A DNA stretch of 19,498 nt from the NCBI GenBank assembly GCA_964451705.1, contig CAYVIV010000016.1, forward strand, positions 1 through 19,498. Reading direction: 5' to 3'. Both the position numbers and the translations under genes were made by a program. Positions 7,325 to 14,344 of the stretch are shown one piece after another; positions within the stretch are counted from its first letter, which is position 1, and every line of letters starts with the position of its first letter. Below the pieces are notes generated by a model, which saw only the letters and a list, made by a program, of their open reading frames with translations, had not been told where the DNA came from and searched no databases. The DNA is from CAYYFV01 sp964451705. Its GTDB lineage: Bacteria > Patescibacteriota > Gracilibacteria > UBA1369 > GCA-2718715.

Positions 7325-7363
7325 TTGTGACTGTATATTCTCCAATCATTAATATTTTTCAAT

Positions 7364-7391
7364 TTGATATTCAAAATTGATATCGTATTAT
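7364..7391 (+). promoter_or_regulatory. Promoter of the 5'-3' exonuclease gene
   Basis: TTGATA (7364-7369) and TATTAT (7386-7391) are separated by 16 bases. The ATG lies 26 bases downstream of the -10 box. It stands back to back with the leftward -10 box at 7319-7324. Confidence 0.55.
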
Positions 7392-7417
7392 TGTAGCAAA
7401 CTTTTTAAATTTTTCCA

Positions 7418-8326
7418 ATGTCCAATCTTCTACTTATAGACGGAACAGCACTAGTTTTCAGAGGCTTTTACGCCCTACCACCGCTTAAAAGCTCCCAGAA
7501 CGTACCAACAAATGCAGTACTTGGGTTCTTTAACATCCTAGTTCAACTTTTACTAGACAGAAAGCCTGAATATTTTGCAATATGTTTTGATCGATCAGAG
7601 CCAACACATAGAAAAATAGAATACCCTGAATACAAGGCAAACCGAGAAAAAGCACCAGACGATTTATATACTCAAATAACTCTAATTAGAAAAATTCTCG
7701 ATGATGCCAAAATCAATTATATAGACTCCCCCGGCTTCGAGGCGGACGATATAATAGCAACCCTATCTAAAAATTCAGACAAGCTGAATATACAAATCTA
7801 TTCTCAAGATTTCGACCTAATGCAACTAATTTCCAAAAATATAACTGTCCTCAAACCTAATAAAAGCCCCCAAAAGTATGAGGAAATTGATCTTCAAAAA
7901 TTTAAGGAAAAATATCAAATTTCCCCCTCTCAAGTTCCAGACTACAAAGGTCTAGCTGGTGATAGCTCGGACAATATACCTGGGGTCCCAGGTGTCGGAC
8001 CAAAAACCGCTACAAAGTTAATATTAGAGTATCAAAACCTTGAAAATATCCTAGCCAACACTGACAAGATAAAAGGTAGCCTAAATCAAAAACTAAAAGA
8101 CAACCGGGAACTAGCAATTTTGTCTAAAAAACTCGCCAGTCTCCATTACAATGTGCCCAATCTAGATTATACTAAATTTGATTGTGATAACATCGAATAT
8201 CAAAAGCTCATAGAGGATACCACAGAACTTGAACTAAAAACTTTAACAAAAAAAATCCAGAATCTTCAAAGCACTCTAAATAAAAATATTAGCTTAAAAA
8301 CACAACAAACATTGTTTGAAATTTGA
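7418..8326 (+). CDS. Stand-alone 5'-3' exonuclease (Pol I N-terminal / FEN type)
   Basis: The 302 residues match only the N-terminal nuclease domain of DNA polymerase I; no 3'-5' exonuclease or polymerase domain follows. Such flap nucleases remove RNA primers and 5' flaps during lagging-strand maturation and repair. Metal ligands are visible: D8 (LLIDGT), D58 (CFDRSEPTHR), E108, D110 and D111 (FEADDII), D131 and D133 (SQDFDLMQL), and D182 and D185 (GDSSDNIPG). The helix-hairpin region GVPGVGPKTATKLI is at 189-202. The usual SGDKDLLQL reads SQDFDLMQL, but both Asp residues are kept. The C-terminal 40 residues end in QQTLFEI, similar to a Q..LF-type sliding-clamp peptide. The gene has its own promoter and ends in TGA. 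A DnaA box follows five bases after the stop. Confidence 0.93.
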   Translation: MSNLLLIDGTALVFRGFYALPPLKSSQNVPTNAVLGFFNILVQLLLDRKPEYFAICFDRSEPTHRKIEYPEYKANREKAPDDLYTQITLIRKILDDAKINYIDSPGFEADDIIATLSKNSDKLNIQIYSQDFDLMQLISKNITVLKPNKSPQKYEEIDLQKFKEKYQISPSQVPDYKGLAGDSSDNIPGVPGVGPKTATKLILEYQNLENILANTDKIKGSLNQKLKDNRELAILSKKLASLHYNVPNLDYTKFDCDNIEYQKLIEDTTELELKTLTKKIQNLQSTLNKNISLKTQQTLFEI

Positions 8327-8330
8327 TTAA

Positions 8331-8339
8331 TTATCCACA
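8331..8339 (+). promoter_or_regulatory. Perfect DnaA box
   Basis: TTATCCACA matches the classic high-affinity DnaA box exactly. It is the only perfect copy I found in the window. It lies between the exonuclease and ftsA genes. One box does not make an origin, but DnaA could act here as a regulator. Confidence 0.45.
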
Positions 8340-8384
8340 GATTTTGGGCTTATGACAAACAAAAAATAACTGTTGGTTTTTTTT
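8335..8384 (+). terminator. Possible terminator after the exonuclease gene
   Basis: CCACAG (8335-8340) can pair with CTGTTGG (8370-8376), with one bulged T, just before eight Ts (8377-8384). The loop is long, about 29 bases, so this is a weak candidate. It overlaps the DnaA box. Confidence 0.35.
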
Positions 8385-8394
8385 GATCAACTGC

Positions 8395-8429
8395 AATCAT
8401 CGGCCTTCGGGTAAATATAAAAGATGATT
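8395..8429 (+). other. Stem-loop in the ftsA upstream region
   Basis: AATCATC (8395-8401) pairs perfectly with GATGATT (8423-8429). Inside lies GCCTTCGGG, which can form a short UUCG-capped hairpin. It is followed by As, not Ts, so it is not a rightward terminator. It could be a structured leader or an mRNA-end stabiliser. Confidence 0.35.
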
Positions 8430-8480
8430 AAAAAAAATATTCAACAAATCGCAACTAAGCTTTGGCTAGTCATAAAACAA

Positions 8481-8509
8481 TTGCGTTTAGTTATTTACTA
8501 TAGTACATT
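8481..8509 (+). promoter_or_regulatory. Candidate promoter of ftsA-ftsZ
   Basis: TTGCGT (8481-8486) and TACATT (8504-8509) are 17 bases apart. The ATG of ftsA lies 24 bases downstream. A small inverted repeat AGTAC-N7-GTACT (8502-8518) overlaps the -10 box and expected start site. Confidence 0.4.
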
Positions 8510-8533
8510 TATGGTACTTTTAAAAAGTTCGAT

Positions 8534-9778
8534 ATGTCTAAAGGTAAAATTATTGCCAGCCTTGACGTAGGTAGTCACAAAATTCGTACCGTAGTAGGTA
8601 CCATAGACGAGCAAACTAACCAAATTCAAGTTATTGCTATGGGGTTTGCACCTGCCGAGGGTATACGTAAAAGCATGATAGTTGATATAGAAGAAGCCGT
8701 ACGCAGCATTTCTTCGGCTCTAGAAGATGCCGAACGCATGGCCGGAGAACCAATCAATCAAGTTTTTATTGGAATGGGTGGGCACCACCTAGATTCCACA
8801 AACTCCAAAGGGGTTATAGCAATTTCGCACCCAAGTGGCGAAATCATGGAAGAGGATATAGACAGAGCACTAGAAGCTGCTCAAGCAGTTGCTATTCCAA
8901 ACAACCGCCGGATACTCAGAATTATACCAAAAACATTTTCAGTCGACGAACAATCAGGTATCAAGTACCCAGTTGGTATGACTGGCATCCGCTTAGAGGT
9001 AGATGCACACATAGTTACTGGCATGACACCTGTTGTTAAAAACCTAGAGAAGTGTGTACTCCACAGTGGTGTAGATATTATAGATATTATTCCAAATGCT
9101 CTAGCAGCATCCGAAGCTATTTTGAGTAAAAGACAAAAAGAACTTGGTGTAATTGTGGTAGACATTGGTTGTGGTTCTACAAATCTTGCTATTTATGAAG
9201 AAGGTACAATTTTACATTCACAAGTCCTACCAATTGGAGGAGAAAATGTTACAAACGATATAGCAATAGGACTCAAAACCAGTGTTGATATTGCAGAAAA
9301 AATTAAAATTGAATTTGGAACAACTAAACCAGAATCCATAGATTCCAAAGAACAAATTGACTTATCACTTATTTCAAAAATCGACCTCCAACAAGTAAGC
9401 AGAAAAACACTTGCACAAATAATGGAAGCTAGATACCTAGAAATATTTGGCATGGTCGAAAAAGTTCTCCAAGACATTGGTCGCGATGGCATGTTACCTG
9501 CTGGAGTAGTCCTAACTGGAGGCAGTGCCAAGGCTGCTGGGATTGTTGATATGGCACGTGAAAAACTAAAATTACCTGTCCAAATAGGCATGCCACAGTC
9601 CATAGAAGGTCTCACAGAAAAAATTGAAGATTCATCATATTCAACCGCACTCGGATTACTAGTTTGGGCTAGTCGATATCAAAGCCAGGGAGTCAACATG
9701 AACTTTAATCTATCTAAGATTGACTTTTCTCGAGCAACTGATACATTAAAGTCCTGGTTTAAAAACTTAATGCCATAA
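8534..9778 (+). CDS. ftsA: Cell division protein FtsA
   Basis: FtsA is an actin-like ATPase that tethers FtsZ to the membrane and recruits the division machinery. The 414-residue product shows phosphate-1 motif ASLDVGSHKIRTVVG (8-22), phosphate-2 motif VVVDIGCGSTNLAIY (207-221), and the adenosine motif VVLTGGSAKAAGI near residue 335. Between them lies the 1C SHS2 domain region, with IRKSMIVDIEEA at about 44. The C-terminus FNLSKIDFSRATDTLKSWF is a plausible amphipathic membrane-targeting helix. ftsZ follows after 18 bases, the conserved ftsA-ftsZ order, but ftsQ is absent immediately upstream, where the exonuclease gene sits. There is no Shine-Dalgarno sequence before the ATG. Confidence 0.96.
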   Translation: MSKGKIIASLDVGSHKIRTVVGTIDEQTNQIQVIAMGFAPAEGIRKSMIVDIEEAVRSISSALEDAERMAGEPINQVFIGMGGHHLDSTNSKGVIAISHPSGEIMEEDIDRALEAAQAVAIPNNRRILRIIPKTFSVDEQSGIKYPVGMTGIRLEVDAHIVTGMTPVVKNLEKCVLHSGVDIIDIIPNALAASEAILSKRQKELGVIVVDIGCGSTNLAIYEEGTILHSQVLPIGGENVTNDIAIGLKTSVDIAEKIKIEFGTTKPESIDSKEQIDLSLISKIDLQQVSRKTLAQIMEARYLEIFGMVEKVLQDIGRDGMLPAGVVLTGGSAKAAGIVDMAREKLKLPVQIGMPQSIEGLTEKIEDSSYSTALGLLVWASRYQSQGVNMNFNLSKIDFSRATDTLKSWFKNLMP

Positions 9779-9796
9779 ATTAACTCCTGCTGACTA

Positions 9797-11023
9797 ATGA
9801 CAAATAAAGATAACTCTACAACAAATCCAGAAGAAACTTTAAAAAAGCTATTTTCATCTGGTAAGAAATCACCACAAAACAATGTAGAAATTACTCCAGA
9901 AATAACTCCAATGGCTAAAATCAAAGTCATCGGTGTTGGTGGAGGTGGTTCTAATGCAGTTAATCGAATGATAAAAGCTAGCCTGCAAGGTGTTGAATTT
10001 ATCGCAGTTAATACAGATGCACAGGCTTTACATTATTCTGATGCAGATAATAAAATTAATATCGGAAAATCTACTACACGTGGTCTTGGTGCTGGTTCAG
10101 ACCCTACCAGAGGCAAACAATCAGCAGAAGAAAGTAGCGAAGATATCAAGTCTCAGCTAGAAGGTGTCGATATGGTTTTTATCACATGTGGTCTAGGTGG
10201 TGGCACTGGTACTGGAGCTGCTCCGGTAGTTGCAGATATAGCTAAAGAAATGGGTATTCTGACAGTTGGCGTAGTCACCAAACCATTTGCTTTCGAAGGA
10301 CCAAGAAGAAATAATCATGCAGAGGATGGTCTAATCGCACTCAAAGAAAAAGTAGATACGCTTATCACTATCCCAAACGACAGAATTCTCTCTATTATAG
10401 ATAAAAAAACTCCAATCACAGAAGCCTTTACAGTAGTAGACGACATTTTGCGGCAAGGTGTACAAGGTATTTCTGACTTAATAACAGTCCACGGTATGAT
10501 TAATGTCGACTTTGCCGATGTTAAAACAGTTATGGAAGATGCCGGCTCTGCTCTCATGGGTATCGGTTATGGCAGTGGCGAAGACCGAGCAGTCGAAGCT
10601 GCCAAAGCAGCTATCTCATCACCTCTACTAGAAATGGATATAGACGGCGCCAAAGGTATTTTATTCAACATTACAGGTGGCTCCGATCTTTCTATGTTCG
10701 AAGTCGACGAAGCAGCTCGCATAATCACAGAGGCAGCCGACCCAGATGCAACAATTATTTTTGGTTCAGTTATCAACGAAAACTACACTGGAGAAATTAA
10801 AATCACAGTAGTTGCCACCGGCTTCGACGAAGTTGCCAAGCGACGCCAAATGAAAGAAAAAATAGCTACTCAACAAAAGGCTCAGCAAGAAATAACACCA
10901 GCAGAAAACCAAGAAAAGCTCATTAGTTTTCCGCAAAGTGCCCCACAAGGTATTCAAGAAAGCGAAAGCGAACTCGATATTCCAGCGTTTGTAAGGCTTA
11001 ACCTTAAAAACCGCAACAAATAA
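9797..11023 (+). CDS. ftsZ: Cell division protein FtsZ
   Basis: FtsZ is the tubulin-like GTPase that forms the cytokinetic ring. The 408-residue product has an N-terminal polar extension of about 38 residues before KIKVIGVGGGGSNAV (41-55). The tubulin signature GGGTGTG is at 134-140, the GTP-contacting region FEGPRRNNHAEDG is at 166-178, and the T7 loop NVDFADVK at 236-243 contains the GTPase-stimulating Asp residues. A Gln-rich linker leads to the C-terminal peptide LDIPAFVRL, which binds FtsA. An internal ATG at 9911 would remove the extension; I keep 9797 because it follows ftsA closely. A strong terminator follows. The operon is ftsA-ftsZ only. Confidence 0.97.
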   Translation: MTNKDNSTTNPEETLKKLFSSGKKSPQNNVEITPEITPMAKIKVIGVGGGGSNAVNRMIKASLQGVEFIAVNTDAQALHYSDADNKINIGKSTTRGLGAGSDPTRGKQSAEESSEDIKSQLEGVDMVFITCGLGGGTGTGAAPVVADIAKEMGILTVGVVTKPFAFEGPRRNNHAEDGLIALKEKVDTLITIPNDRILSIIDKKTPITEAFTVVDDILRQGVQGISDLITVHGMINVDFADVKTVMEDAGSALMGIGYGSGEDRAVEAAKAAISSPLLEMDIDGAKGILFNITGGSDLSMFEVDEAARIITEAADPDATIIFGSVINENYTGEIKITVVATGFDEVAKRRQMKEKIATQQKAQQEITPAENQEKLISFPQSAPQGIQESESELDIPAFVRLNLKNRNK

Positions 11024-11034
11024 TCATTCTAATT

Positions 11035-11062
11035 AAAAACCTCTAGCTGATAGAGGTTTTTT
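11035..11062 (+). terminator. Rho-independent terminator after ftsZ
   Basis: AAAACCTCTA (11036-11045) pairs with TAGAGGTTTT (11051-11060) around the loop GCTGA, followed by two more Ts. The stem is perfect over ten bases. It ends the ftsA-ftsZ transcript 12 bases after the stop codon. Confidence 0.9.
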
Positions 11063-11095
11063 CTTATATATTGCAGATACAGATAAAAAGACTAC

Positions 11096-11953
11096 ATGAA
11101 ACAGCAGATTAATTTTTTTAGCGACCCGCACCTACAACAAGCTCTCAAAAAAGGCGGTAAGGTTCTTGCATCCTACAACAACAAAAAAGGTAGCTTTCTT
11201 GTGTATCCACTTTTCAAAGACTACAACATTTTATATACAAACTCCCAAGACAAAAACAAAGTTCAACAAATAGCATCAAAACACAACTGCATCTACAGCG
11301 TTATAGAAATTCTAAAACCAATAGCCAAGTTCAAAAAACAAAGCTTCAAAGAGTTCATACCCCGCGCTACACGCCAAATTTCGCTATCTATGAGCTTAGA
11401 TCAAATTTTAAAACAAATGCACCCTAAAGGCCGCTATAACATCAAGCTGGCCCAAAAACACGGCCTCACAGTTACATCCAAAGTCAAGATGGAGGACTTT
11501 TACAAGTTACTGACAAAAACTGCTCAACGTGATCAATTTCAAATCAACCCACCTAAATATTACCAAGCGCTCTTTGACTGCATACCCACAAAAAATATCC
11601 ATTTACTAGGCTGCTACAAAGACAAAAAATTGATTGCCGCAGCTATAGTCTATTACTACAAAAAAACAGCCTATTATTTCTACGGAGCTAGTGACCCACA
11701 CTACAAAAAATACATGGCCCCCTATCTGGTTCAATTTAAAGCAATCAAACAGGCCAAAGGTCACAATCAAAAAACTTATGATTTTCTAGGTATCAGCCCC
11801 TACTCACCACACCCCTTAGATAAGGTTTCAGAATTCAAACGTAAATTCGGCGGCCAGATTGTGCATTTTCAAGCCAACCAAATCATCGTTCACAAAAAAC
11901 TCTTATTTTACTTACTCAAACTCCGCAAACTACTCAAAAAGTTCAAGCCCTAA
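11096..11953 (+). CDS. FemAB/FemX-like aminoacyltransferase (peptidoglycan bridge)
   Basis: The 285 residues show the pattern of the FemAB family, tRNA-dependent transferases with GNAT folds that add amino acids to the lipid II stem peptide. Visible marks are HPKGRYNIKLAQKHGLTV (109-126, compare the family 'K.RYNIR.A...GV.V'), the central LIAAAIVYYYKKTAYYFYGAS (179-199), YDFLGI (228-233), and EFKRKFGG (246-253). The protein is shorter than typical FemX or FemA proteins of 330-420 residues, mainly at the N-terminus. The C-terminus is very basic (LRKLLKKFKP), suggesting membrane or RNA contact. It lies downstream of ftsZ, past the terminator, with no convincing promoter seen. The specific amino acid added cannot be told. 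Confidence 0.85.
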   Translation: MKQQINFFSDPHLQQALKKGGKVLASYNNKKGSFLVYPLFKDYNILYTNSQDKNKVQQIASKHNCIYSVIEILKPIAKFKKQSFKEFIPRATRQISLSMSLDQILKQMHPKGRYNIKLAQKHGLTVTSKVKMEDFYKLLTKTAQRDQFQINPPKYYQALFDCIPTKNIHLLGCYKDKKLIAAAIVYYYKKTAYYFYGASDPHYKKYMAPYLVQFKAIKQAKGHNQKTYDFLGISPYSPHPLDKVSEFKRKFGGQIVHFQANQIIVHKKLLFYLLKLRKLLKKFKP

Positions 11954-11983
11954 GCTTTTTGATTTATGCTTTGCAGGCAGATC

Positions 11984-12000
11984 ACAGGCCAATTGCCTGT
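11984..12000. other. Hairpin between the converging FemAB-like and def genes
   Basis: ACAGGC (11984-11989) pairs with GCCTGT (11995-12000) around a five-base loop. It lies in the 49-base gap between two stop codons and could slow both transcripts. Neither side has a T run, so it is not a standard terminator. Confidence 0.35.
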
Positions 12001-12002
12001 CT

Positions 12003-12476
12003 CTACAAAATCAAAGAGTCTTCCAACCTATCAACAAACAACACACCATTCAGGTGGTCTAACTCATGCAAGAATACACGCGCATCTAGATCCTCTAGTC
12101 TTTCTTGATGTTGATTTCCATCTACGTCATAAAAACTTACAATTGTCTCATTGGGTCTATAAACATTACCAAACTGTCCTGGGATACTCAAACAGCCCTC
12201 TTCGCCTAAACATTTATCTTCCGATACGAATAAAACCTCTGGATTAATCACCTCTCGAAGCTTATTTTTACGTGTCCCATAACCTTGAATAAAAATAAAA
12301 ACTCTAATATTCAATCCCACCTGTGGTGCGGCAATTCCAAGGCCTTTTTTCTTTTTCAAAGTCTCTTTCATATCTGCAACAATCTTTTTTAAGTCTTTAT
12401 CAAAACTCTCCACTGGCACGCTTGTAGCCCGTAAAATCTCATTAGTAGTACCTGTCTGCACAGTTAAACTTGTCAT
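12003..12476 (-). CDS. def: Peptide deformylase
   Basis: The enzyme removes the formyl group from the N-terminal Met of new proteins, using an active-site metal. In 157 residues all three motifs are present: GLGIAAPQ (45-52), EGCLS (93-97, metal ligand C95) and HELDH (137-141, metal ligands H137 and H141, catalytic E138). The fully conserved set argues for an active enzyme. The short C-terminus ending FVDRLEDSLIL is usual for type I-like forms. It appears monocistronic, with a strong promoter at 12517-12545, and it converges on the FemAB-like gene. No Shine-Dalgarno sequence precedes the ATG. Confidence 0.96.
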   Translation of the reverse strand: MTSLTVQTGTTNEILRATSVPVESFDKDLKKIVADMKETLKKKKGLGIAAPQVGLNIRVFIFIQGYGTRKNKLREVINPEVLFVSEDKCLGEEGCLSIPGQFGNVYRPNETIVSFYDVDGNQHQERLEDLDARVFLHELDHLNGVLFVDRLEDSLIL

Positions 12477-12516
12477 AATCTAGATCTAAAATTTACAAAA
12501 AATATAAAGTACCCGG

Positions 12517-12545
12517 ATTATACCCCAAAAATCTGTTTATGCCAA
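12517..12545 (-). promoter_or_regulatory. Promoter of def
   Basis: The minus strand has TTGGCA (12545-12540), a 17-base spacer, and a perfect TATAAT (12522-12517). The def ATG lies 40 bases downstream, leaving an AT-rich leader of about 33 bases. Confidence 0.75.
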
Positions 12546-12573
12546 GTTCTAAGCCCACCATAGATAAAAAAAT

Positions 12574-13860
12574 CTATATTACTCTTAACTGCTTAATATT
12601 TGTCGTGTACGCTGGAGATCTTTTCTCATAATTAGAAACCCAATCCTTTTTATCAAAATTCAAGCCACAAGCAGCCACCTCCACCACATTGCGACCAAAA
12701 CTCATGTTTAGATTATCAACTACCTGCATTAACTTATTGTCCTGCAACTTCTCCTGTATTAAATTTTCATTAAATAAGTTTAATTGTAAACGATCTGCCG
12801 AAACTAAATCCGAAACAAACACTCCAACTTTCTTATAATTCACAGATTTTTTATACAGCTTATTTAAAATACTCTTGGCAGCTTTAATTAACTCAAAACT
12901 ATTATTAGTTGCCTCCAATAAACCAGTACAAGCTTTATTGCTGTAGTAAACTTCTGATTTTAAAAATGGACTGTTTCTAACAAAAACCCCAATCACATTA
13001 GCTTGCGAATTTTGCTTTCGCAAAGCTCTAGCAATCTGCGCTGCATGATTACTCACAGCCAATTGCAAATCCTCTAAGGCAGTTACTCTTTTAGCAAAGG
13101 ATTTAGACCTCACAATAGATTGCTTTGCAACTGGCCCCTGTTCTAACTCATAACAAACTTGTGATTTAAGCTCTAAGTAGATTTTCATAATATTCAAACC
13201 AAGATTTTGCCTAACCCACTCAGCATCTTTACTCACAAAGTCCCAAACACTAAAAAGCCCTAAAGATTCTAACTTAGCTACATTTTTAGATCCCAAGCCC
13301 CAAACCTGATTTAAAGAACTTTGCTTAAAAAATTTCTGCAAACTACTTTCACTCACTGCTCCCAAATTCAAAACACCATGGTAGCAAGGATTTTTTTTAA
13401 TCAAATTATTCGCTAACTTTGCCAAAGTCTTGGTAGGCGCCATAGATACAGAGACCCTAATACCAAGCCACTTATAAATAGTCTCGCGCAGCTGCCTAAC
13501 AAAAGTATTTCTTGCAGCAAGTTCTACAAAAGATAAATCTAAAAAAGCTTCGTCTATAGAGTAGACTTCTATTTTAGGGACAAAACGCTTGATAATAGAC
13601 ATGATTCTATTAGAAATATCTGCATACAGAACAAAATTAGAAGAAAATACAGTAACTTTATTAGCAGTAACTAAATCCCGACATTTAAAATAAGGCTCGC
13701 CCATTTTAATACCTAAATTTTTAGCTTCGTTAGATCTAGCAATCACACAGCCATCATTATTAGATAAAACTACCACTGGTTTGCAAGCTAAATCTGGACG
13801 AAAAATTCTCTCACAAGATACAAAAAAATTATTACAATCTACCAAGGCTATACAAGACAT
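12574..13860 (-). CDS. umuC: Y-family DNA polymerase, Pol V catalytic subunit UmuC
   Basis: UmuC copies past damaged bases at the cost of mutations. The 428-residue protein keeps the catalytic acids: D8 in ALVDCNNFFVSCE, and D103 and E104 in YSIDEAFLDLS. The little-finger region follows, then a sliding-clamp motif QLNLF at 359-363. The C-terminal region FGRNVVEVAACG and RSPAYTTNIKQL is UmuC-specific and absent from DinB (Pol IV), so the UmuC call is firm. The ATG lies three bases after the umuD stop, indicating translational coupling. Length matches E. coli UmuC (422). A six-base inverted repeat spans the stop codon but lacks a T run. Confidence 0.96.
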   Translation of the reverse strand: MSCIALVDCNNFFVSCERIFRPDLACKPVVVLSNNDGCVIARSNEAKNLGIKMGEPYFKCRDLVTANKVTVFSSNFVLYADISNRIMSIIKRFVPKIEVYSIDEAFLDLSFVELAARNTFVRQLRETIYKWLGIRVSVSMAPTKTLAKLANNLIKKNPCYHGVLNLGAVSESSLQKFFKQSSLNQVWGLGSKNVAKLESLGLFSVWDFVSKDAEWVRQNLGLNIMKIYLELKSQVCYELEQGPVAKQSIVRSKSFAKRVTALEDLQLAVSNHAAQIARALRKQNSQANVIGVFVRNSPFLKSEVYYSNKACTGLLEATNNSFELIKAAKSILNKLYKKSVNYKKVGVFVSDLVSADRLQLNLFNENLIQEKLQDNKLMQVVDNLNMSFGRNVVEVAACGLNFDKKDWVSNYEKRSPAYTTNIKQLRVI

Positions 13861-13863
13861 ATT

Positions 13864-14268
13864 TTATACTTTATGAATAACATTTGTCACAACTCCCCAA
13901 ATACTAAACTCTTCCAACTTAGAGACCTCTAAAGCTTGGTATTTATTGTTTTCAGAATATAAAAAAACTTTACCTCGTCTTTTAATAAAACGTTTTACAA
14001 CAAACTCACCATCTATACATGCCACAACAACCCTACCAAAACTAGCTTTTAAAGAACGATCAACCACCAAAATATCCCCTGCAAACATTCCAGCTCCAAT
14101 CATAGAGTTACCTGACATCCTTAAAAAAAATGTTGCCTCTTTTTTATGAACTAAGAGTTTGTTTAAATCTATTCTATGCTCCATATGTTCATCTGCAGTA
14201 GAGGCAAAGCCAGCTACAGGCGCATTAGAGGATGATACCACTGCTGCTGTTTCTTGATAACTTTTCAT
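13864..14268 (-). CDS. umuD: UmuD-type autoproteolytic subunit of Pol V
   Basis: UmuD cuts itself when stimulated by RecA filaments, and the product UmuD' activates UmuC. From ATG 14268 the protein has 134 residues. The cleavage pair is A19-G20 in PVAGFAS (Cys-Gly in E. coli UmuD, Ala-Gly in LexA). The catalytic Ser is S55 in SGNSM and the Lys is K92 in GEFVVKRF. The spacings of 35 and 37 residues equal those of E. coli. The motif HRIDLNKLL is also conserved. An ATG at 14310 is in frame, but the best promoter has its -10 box downstream of that codon, so I prefer 14268. umuC follows after three bases. Confidence 0.94.
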   Translation of the reverse strand: MKSYQETAAVVSSSNAPVAGFASTADEHMEHRIDLNKLLVHKKEATFFLRMSGNSMIGAGMFAGDILVVDRSLKASFGRVVVACIDGEFVVKRFIKRRGKVFLYSENNKYQALEVSKLEEFSIWGVVTNVIHKV

Positions 14269-14291
14269 AAGCTCACTTTTTAGATTACATA

Positions 14292-14323
14292 GTGAGTATA
14301 CACTCACCATATAAAATTTACAA
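14292..14323 (-). promoter_or_regulatory. umuDC promoter with overlapping palindromic operator
   Basis: On the minus strand TTGTAA (14323-14318), a 17-base spacer and TATACT (14300-14295) form a promoter. The -10 box lies inside the inverted repeat GTGAGT-N4-ACTCAC (14292-14307). Flanking bases extend the symmetry further. The position fits repression by a LexA-type regulator, but the sequence is not the E. coli or Bacillus LexA box and the binding protein is unknown. Confidence 0.6.
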
Positions 14324-14344
14324 GCAAAACTTAATCAAAATTTT

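Noticed and set aside
8331..8533. Replication origin
   Set aside because: Only one perfect DnaA box, no box cluster and no dnaA or dnaN neighbour.
8424..8570. Short open frame starting MIKKNIQQIATKLW in the exonuclease-ftsA gap
   Set aside because: It runs into ftsA in another frame, overlaps the candidate promoter, resembles no ftsQ or ftsL protein, and has AT-rich chance composition.
14268..14310. umuD start at ATG 14310
   Set aside because: This codon lies upstream of the -10 box and within the palindrome, and the extra residues have no UmuD match.
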